NCBI RefSeq assembly: GCF_009604425.1
Contig: NZ_WEGI01000001.1
Span: 620,001-684,000 of the forward strand
Origin: Nocardia aurantia
Lineage (GTDB): Bacteria; Actinomycetota; Actinomycetes; Mycobacteriales; Mycobacteriaceae
Direction of reading: 5' to 3'
DNA length: 64,000 nucleotides
The notes under the pieces: model-generated
What the model was told of the DNA's origin: nothing
Databases searched by the model: none
Seen by the model: only the letters and a program-made list of their open reading frames with translations
Position numbers and translations under genes: made by a program
Shown here: positions 61,201-64,000 of the stretch, one piece after another
How the letters are laid out: every line of letters begins with the position of its first letter
Numbering within the stretch: position 1 is the first letter of the stretch

Positions 61201-64000
61201 GCGACGGCATCGCGGACGTCGGTGTCCGAGGCGCGAATGGTGCTGTAGGCGTCGTCGGCCCACGCGCGTTGGGCGGGTTCGTCGAGCGGGTTGTGCGGTC
61301 TGGTCGATCCGCCGGTCTGAATATCGGCGGCAGGGTCGTGGTGGCGATTTTCCGGCGCTGCGTCGTGATCAGGATGAGAGGTCTGCTCGTGTCGATCGGC
61401 CGGGCCGTGACCGGACCGGTCCGCTTCGTTCAGTACTCGAATGTCGCCCGGGTCGGCCAGGTTCCGTCGCGGCGATATCGGTTCTTCAGCCGATTTCCGA
61501 GCTGGCTCGTCGCCGAATTCTGTGGAGTCAGGGAATCGGTTTGCTTGTCGATGGCCAGGTGATAGTCGTCCATCCGCTGGTCCGGATTCTCCAGCAATTC
61601 GGTCTCGACCAGGTAGGTCACTCGGGTGGGTTCGTCGCTGATCTGCTGCGCTCGCACCCGGATCGTCGGCGGGTAGATCCGGCCGCCCAGCATGCGGGTA
61701 CCCTCCTGGATCGCCTTCGTGTACCACTCGGCGGTGGTCTTTACTCCCAGGCTCGGGAACTGGGTGATCACCCCTGTCCGGGCGTCGAGTACCAATCGAC
61801 TCCTCCCGACCTGCCGCGGTCCGGCCTGCTCCTGCTCGGTCGGGTTCCGGGTGCATATCCAGCCGAGTTCGAACTGGTACATCTGATAGGTCTGAGTGGA
61901 GCCGAGGGCCTGAGCCAGGTACTCCCGTGCTTCCTGAGTGGTGCGAATCGGCAACGGCACTAAAGGGACTCCCGTCGGGTAGGAGGACGATTACTTCGAG
62001 ACTCATCGATCCGTCCACCAGATACGTCGGCGGATGGTCGGAAGTCAACGACAACTGCGGATCCCACCAGACCGGGCCTTCGGCTTCCAATGGAAACACG
62101 ACGAGGCTGGCGTGGCTGTCCTCGGGCATCGGGGTTCCGTCGCTGTGATAGAGCGGAGCCCCGGTGTTCTCGTCCACCGCCTGCCACTCGTTCACCACCA
62201 TCGCCGAGGTGCCCGGCCCGAGCTCGTGGACGAAATCGTGCAGCGCCTGGAACTGATCGGCGATCGCCATGTCCGGGGGGAATTCCTGCCAATTACCACC
62301 GAGCCAGTTCCCGGCCCGATCCATGCCCCCTGCCTCGCCGGAGTCGTAATCAACAGTTCCGTCCGCGAATTCGTCCAGGTACCTGGGCAGCGCCACCTGT
62401 GGATCGCCGTGGAATGTGGACAGCGCCGCCAGGCATGCCTCGACGCAGTCGTTGCCGCGGCCGGCGACCTCCGGTCCGCCGTCGTTGATTTCCTCCCCCA
62501 TCGGATGCGTGCGAGGGTCGGCGCCGATGACGAAATGGTCGTCCTCGCGGCACGAGTCTCGCAGTTGTTCCTGGTAGGCGGGATGCTCGAGGTCACGTAG
62601 TTTGCCGGGGCCGAATTCACGCGTCTCGGGCAGACCGTGCAGGGCGGGTGCGGTATTCGAGACACTGATCCGGTCGGTGATCGCCCGCAGATCGCCCGCA
62701 CTCAGTTCGGCGACGCCGGAGTCCGGCAGACCGAGGTGGTCACGCAGCTGTCGTATCGCGGCATCGGGGGAAAGACCGGCGGCGCTGTCGGCTGGAAGGT
62801 GCAGATCGGCGTGGGCCGGGTCCTCGACGAATCGAACGCCGAGTTCGAGCCGATCACCATGGAGCAGACGCGGATCCGAGCCGGTCATCGCCTCGGTCGC
62901 CTGCCGGAACGCCGCATCGGCGTGATCGCGCTGCGCTTCGCCGAATCCTTCCGGAAAGTGCACTCGGACAGTCAATTTCGTGACGCGGTCGCCGTTCTCG
63001 TCGAATGTGCGATGTGTCTCGTAGGGCAGCTCCGTAGCCGCCGTGTCCGCGCTCTCCGGTGATGTGACACCGCCGCCGGTCGATTCGTGATGTCCGGGTG
63101 CGACCTCGTCGGGGAGTTCGGCCGGTCCGGCAGGCCGGCGTCGATCGGCCGCGTTCTCGGGACGCTCGCCCGGAACGGGCCGCGCGGGCGAGTAGGACGG
63201 ACTCTTCGCGCCGTCGGTCCGGCGTTCCGTCGCCCGGCGTGAATCCAGTCGGCTGTCCGCGGGCCGTGGTTCGACGTGCGGTGTCATCGGCAGGGCCGCG
63301 GCGACCGAAACCGGGGTGGAGCCGTCGCCCGTGGGCCGCGTGCTTCGGTTCTCGTTCGCGGCGACCGCTTCGCTGGTGCGCCCGGCCTGGACGCCGCTAC
63401 GAGGCTGCTCGGCGTAGGGCAGCTTCTCCGGACTCGCGCCGCCGCGTGACTCCGGCGCGGGCCCGGCGGCTGTCGGCTGCCGGACCTGTTCCTGCCCAAC
63501 CGGTTTCGCGGCACTTCCGTCGGTGACCGGAGTATCCGCCCGGGGAGATTCGAGGCCGACCGGGCCGCGGGACTCCATCGGTATCGCTGCGGCCGGATGG
63601 CTCGCGCCGGGTGCGGGCAGGTGGGCCGCGGCGTCGGTGGGCCGCCAGGGCGTGACCGCATCGATGCCGGTGAGGGTCGCGCTGATGCGTTCCAGGCGCG
63701 GCTGTTCCGCTCGCCCGGCACCGTTGCCGTGTTCTGCCGGGACGGTGTAGCTCCCGTCCGTGACGGGCCTGGCGGTGTGCCCGCCGTTCGAATCGGCCGG
63801 CCCGGCCCGGTTCGCCGTCTTCGAATCCCCGCCGCGCACAGCCGTCTCCGGACGGTTACCGCGACCGTCGGTGGTTCCGTCCGCCGGTTCGGCACGGTTG
63901 CCGCGAGGCGCGCCGGATTCATCCGTGGCGTTGCCGCTGTGTCGTGACTCCGGTTCCGGTGCGCCCGTTCGGCTTTCGTCGACAGCATGGGCGCGGTCGC
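55287..64000 (-). CDS. multi-toxin polymorphic protein frame (N-terminus outside window)
   Basis: The frame is open from the window edge to 55287 (more than 2,900 codons). In order: a disordered linker (64.0-63.0 kb); a degenerate zincin-like module (62.65-63.04); a papain-fold toxin with Cys (62445), His (62112) in SHASLVVFP and Asp (62061) in VWWDPQ; an unidentified module with LLEHELAEADYL (60.87-61.29); an ADP-ribosyltransferase with Arg (60261), Phe-Ala-Ser (60171) and Gln-x-Glu (60072-60080); a second zincin-like plus a caspase/C80-like module (58.65-59.6; LLGCDGATNGFAAELA); a GNAT-like domain (57.7-58.3); a zeta kinase (GGQTGAGKST near 57.56, GDDFFKFHPRY); and a glycosyltransferase (SRAEGFGLVATEAAG near 55.69). 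Four genes are nested in the +1 frame, where the long frame looks like a shadow. It may be one polyprotein or a set of toxin cassettes. Confidence 0.7.
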   Translation of the reverse strand, partial: DRAHAVDESRTGAPEPESRHSGNATDESGAPRGNRAEPADGTTDGRGNRPETAVRGGDSKTANRAGPADSNGGHTARPVTDGSYTVPAEHGNGAGRAEQPRLERISATLTGIDAVTPWRPTDAAAHLPAPGASHPAAAIPMESRGPVGLESPRADTPVTDGSAAKPVGQEQVRQPTAAGPAPESRGGASPEKLPYAEQPRSGVQAGRTSEAVAANENRSTRPTGDGSTPVSVAAALPMTPHVEPRPADSRLDSRRATERRTDGAKSPSYSPARPVPGERPENAADRRRPAGPAELPDEVAPGHHESTGGGVTSPESADTAATELPYETHRTFDENGDRVTKLTVRVHFPEGFGEAQRDHADAAFRQATEAMTGSDPRLLHGDRLELGVRFVEDPAHADLHLPADSAAGLSPDAAIRQLRDHLGLPDSGVAELSAGDLRAITDRISVSNTAPALHGLPETREFGPGKLRDLEHPAYQEQLRDSCREDDHFVIGADPRTHPMGEEINDGGPEVAGRGNDCVEACLAALSTFHGDPQVALPRYLDEFADGTVDYDSGEAGGMDRAGNWLGGNWQEFPPDMAIADQFQALHDFVHELGPGTSAMVVNEWQAVDENTGAPLYHSDGTPMPEDSHASLVVFPLEAEGPVWWDPQLSLTSDHPPTYLVDGSMSLEVIVLLPDGSPFSAVADSHHSGSTGVPGSGPRLHSDLSDVPVRTRLDMHPEPDRAGAGRTAAGREESIGTRRPDRGDHPVPEPGSKDHRRVVHEGDPGGYPHAGRPDLPADDPGASAADQRRTHPSDLPGRDRIAGESGPADGRLSPGHRQANRFPDSTEFGDEPARKSAEEPISPRRNLADPGDIRVLNEADRSGHGPADRHEQTSHPDHDAAPENRHHDPAADIQTGGSTRPHNPLDEPAQRAWADDAYSTIRASDTDVRDAVANLSGVVRADGSIGFTATEIAAIKQHLFVDEHKLSVFDDNGTVVGYEQRRFDADADIAEAWMRLSRGEPLPPDVTLLEHELAEADYLRRYPDASYREAHEYANSKAHWENRIPGRTGENHERWGETDRTVPGLPEDRRDPGRGDVPVREQRNDPGSRADHPQGRRGRDSGGRSIGPAADEGGRPNPDSAHDRPDLAWRGRDSGLTERLPVEDKPYYGNPEYRDPAAEREYARTAKLDEAIRIRADNAVDHPEIARLSDADIAIIRRNQDVNLNQAVNEATRDGDSTLLGRHDTEIRALINAYNKLPDHQGRVLRSLYIDDPAKLTKFMDEYRQGNIVPDRGFASADKESSLIGGNIELIIDSRSGKDISWASTWQDEVVFPPGTEFRVRTVVPRDGKVYIHLEDLGRNADAHHTGGVGRNHAEGGGAQRHPAPAVPREPGDSRPQHGVHRGTGSSRAPARDGATGRDLAGVGRVGAPPDRPGARPEGRVADSHPPASAAQHTPAHPYSQHELQQAQHARQARERFRPVPPEHGSVTEVPRHGSGGRLAFEVRRHTDAPGGPITVVTVRAHVTVDSRVPSHEMNRLWENTQFACDTAFNHGRLLPSGDRLLVDLVHTSDAAAAHLHIHADPQQGAPWQPRNHPRLLADHLRAQLGLGPEPYRGHGLAPHELRQLGEHIDAAQHPAQYRPSVHEAGYTTGERTPAGVSHHDDPGLRHHARLVPPDHFHFTADVHLTPDGHAVIGGHRYTATEYANLLRHGSMWTGREPIRLLGCDGATNGFAAELARHLGVDVTAPTHSAWTDNHGRVYTSAPEVDAYGNRRPRIPPDGHWETFPPDGTSIRTSADGFAPFTPETHKSGLDPAAARERAADGEPGDRAPRAGDDTRTRTTGGTEHGRGDPAADPRRARDVLASPGLETRSAGGTEVGDRAGVAGRGDRHGGVSRGLTPDEPHTGSEAPEAGRSDGTEPHRSEAAQRLQIGDRVVVPEATHTLAAEEAARLRELGQSTPELHELNPADADLFREKMLELREGNRFAASVHVYEVDDYRAMRLLVTDDGRAGVALKGDEIVSAFAQRPSKYPGAAGTLIGIAVELGGRRLDCFDTVLPKLYAESGFVPVARVRWNDEYAPPGWDYDTFHAFNGGRPDVVFMAYDPAAVGSRYEPGAGRYVGDYDAGVEAARGHRIFYEEIVPELLSEAASVPHSEKPELVVIGGQTGAGKSTMIAEIKNSFAERGGVLHLSGDDFFKFHPRYAELMRGVDADGIRHLVPDIVHWFGMAIDHAIENRQHVILELAMADPVSEAATMRNFIDHDYTARAEVIAVPESQSRLSMISRYLGERVDNGVHRYTPPTLHDASYTGSQEMVRQLESADPPARVEALTVRDRNGVLFENTRTPDGRWAAPPRAEEILAHERERAWTAAEQRGYREQLADVRRRIAEMAELRPDESATLTTLHRELRDTEALARPRLESPAETAALPHQEHTGPPRDTAVPEPGEAAARQTRTQEAAQHVGAGAVEQHEFLHAAERHDLAGAAPELHERIRANYARAHEIVDLSSASDKAGLRILALIDEWHPSKGGVISVNKNLCEALSDLGHEIFVRVSHPVTGNEGAEKVTLIPPRDPADNSMRGNTVIDMRDLPPGVDVVLGHSRFSGPAAAQVRNTMYPQATLVHMVHMVTDSLARVKGEFDRAVTDRRIEADMVSAADVAVGVGPTLAEEATRLAELTGSDAVLHQLIPGIEFFDQVRPPGDRQTMRMLVFGRADDPVKGAMQAAKMVNELNERGVDVDLIVRGVPVAKLEDQHRLLVTAAGRDVDVRPYTLDRGDILADMHDANVVLMPSRAEGFGLVATEAAGAGVPIVVPSSSGAGRFFGDHALFPNEVTDGMLVEQGVEDHVSVDRWADILEAQLSNQDIAWDRALLLQQIMRDRNFTWESAGAALIDAIGMVPPREYPVIFEPDDHGRPSEPSSSRPSEMGQD
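58370..58525 (-). CDS. small nested gene after the caspase/C80-like module
   Basis: 51 aa. The ATG at 58525 has AGGAGG 8-9 nt upstream. It contains EIPPLTRAEREMFWRRRGWR and PEEQRSAIEREWPDEAIVM, a normal-looking helical protein. It lies in the +1 frame relative to the long toxin frame, which in this stretch reads as Arg/Gly/Asp-rich low complexity. Its position right after a toxin module makes it a candidate immunity protein. Family unknown. Confidence 0.6.
   Translation of the reverse strand: MAEEIPPLTRAEREMFWRRRGWRPDLPEEQRSAIEREWPDEAIVMAEYHGG
59735..59974 (-). CDS. small nested gene after the ADP-ribosyltransferase module
   Basis: 79 aa. The ATG at 59974 has GGAAGGA 6 nt upstream. It contains PITPEEWDAIMRKVEEHN, SQAIVDRNMAFIEEREAAG and AEIWRAWGESELRRIDQERD: helical, charged and protein-like. 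It is in the +1 frame of the long toxin frame and begins just where the ADP-ribosyltransferase domain ends. It is a candidate immunity or antitoxin protein for that toxin (inference). Confidence 0.65.
   Translation of the reverse strand: MPITPEEWDAIMRKVEEHNVTQPPLSPESQAIVDRNMAFIEEREAAGRRPATEQQAEIWRAWGESELRRIDQERDRKAE
60590..60832 (-). CDS. small nested gene after the unidentified toxin module
   Basis: 80 aa from GTG 60832, with GAGAG about 5 nt upstream. It contains RPIALYLVYRKTAETPAEV, YRFGNSETTLDRELTIRKED and DPLLTKVAARILTRHTTDR, with clear strand and helix patterns. The long toxin frame over the same bases is Arg/Gly/Asp-rich. It is in the same +1 frame as the other nested genes and is a candidate immunity protein for the module with LLEHELAEADYL. 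The family looks conserved but is not named here. Confidence 0.65.
   Translation of the reverse strand: MRPIALYLVYRKTAETPAEVTYRFGNSETTLDRELTIRKEDEAVTAGDGRSDPLLTKVAARILTRHTTDRIWPGGGGIQA
61430..61960 (-). CDS. nested gene after the papain-fold toxin, candidate immunity protein
   Basis: 176 aa from GTG 61960, with GGGAG 8 nt upstream. It contains YQMYQFELGWICTRNP, RLVLDARTGVITQFPSLG, EWYTKAIQEGTRMLGGRIY and a beta-rich YLVETELLENPDQRMDD. The strand-turn VLDARTGVI after a Trp-containing strand recalls YrhB/Imm35-type immunity proteins (tentative). Over the first 30 codons I count 23 G/C third positions in this frame against 13 in the overlapping long toxin frame, so this frame is the coding one here. 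It starts exactly where the papain-fold domain ends. Confidence 0.75.
   Translation of the reverse strand: MPLPIRTTQEAREYLAQALGSTQTYQMYQFELGWICTRNPTEQEQAGPRQVGRSRLVLDARTGVITQFPSLGVKTTAEWYTKAIQEGTRMLGGRIYPPTIRVRAQQISDEPTRVTYLVETELLENPDQRMDDYHLAIDKQTDSLTPQNSATSQLGNRLKNRYRRDGTWPTRATFEY

Noticed and set aside
63284..63988. Alternative minus-strand frame at the window edge
   Set aside because: Arg/Ser/Pro-rich shadow composition; the linker of the toxin frame is more plausible and stays open to the edge.

Overview
The window is very GC-rich and shows the hallmarks of a mycolic-acid actinobacterium, most likely Nocardia or a close relative (inference). It has a complete ESX/type VII secretion machine (EccA, EccB, EccC, EccD, EccE, MycP) with Esx, PPE, EspG and EspC-like genes, uses many GTG starts, and has long polymorphic-toxin genes. 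No tRNA, rRNA, CRISPR array or insertion sequence was seen.

Layout. 1-6.5 kb: the tail of a toxin-like protein, a T7SS-associated protein, a very long CpnT-like repeat protein and a small WXG-like protein, all on +. 6.6-20.9 kb: the secretion core (eccC-mycP-eccD on -, eccA on +, two glycosyltransferases and eccB on -, eccE on +). 21.0-37.6 kb: one unbroken minus-strand array. Read in its own direction it runs WXG/repeat protein, T7SS-associated protein, two YbaB-like proteins, repeated cassettes of [YbaB-like, large Gly/Ser-rich secreted protein, EspG chaperone], then EspC/EspA/EspC-like proteins, PPE, EspG and the two WXG100 proteins. 37.7-44.9 kb: a + operon with a second small WXG-like protein and a second long CpnT-like repeat protein, flanked by two paralogous proteins. 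45-49.4 kb: a small Cys-rich protein, a family-2-like glycosyltransferase, a hypothetical protein and an Hsp70-like membrane protein with a beta-propeller.

49.5-64 kb is an effector region. A lipoprotein carries a Hint self-processing domain and a cytidine-deaminase-like toxin tip, followed by a small putative immunity gene and an in-frame copy of that gene's 3' end. From 64.0 down to 52.2 kb lies a minus-strand toxin locus. One uninterrupted frame of more than 2,900 codons contains a papain-fold toxin, an unidentified module, an ADP-ribosyltransferase, a caspase/C80-like module and a GNAT-zeta kinase-glycosyltransferase module. Four small genes, each with its own start just after a toxin module, lie inside it, all in the same +1 frame. 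This looks like an array of toxin/immunity cassettes whose toxin parts share one open frame. Downstream are a tandemly duplicated helical protein and a second protein combining glycosyltransferase and zeta-like kinase domains in the opposite order.

How it may work (inference): the Ecc/MycP machine exports WXG, PPE and long repeat proteins held by dedicated EspG chaperones. The glycosyltransferases could decorate the Gly/Ser/Thr-rich substrates. The polymorphic toxins are plausible cargo for interbacterial competition, protected by adjacent small genes. Functions are read from sequence motifs alone; no database search was run.
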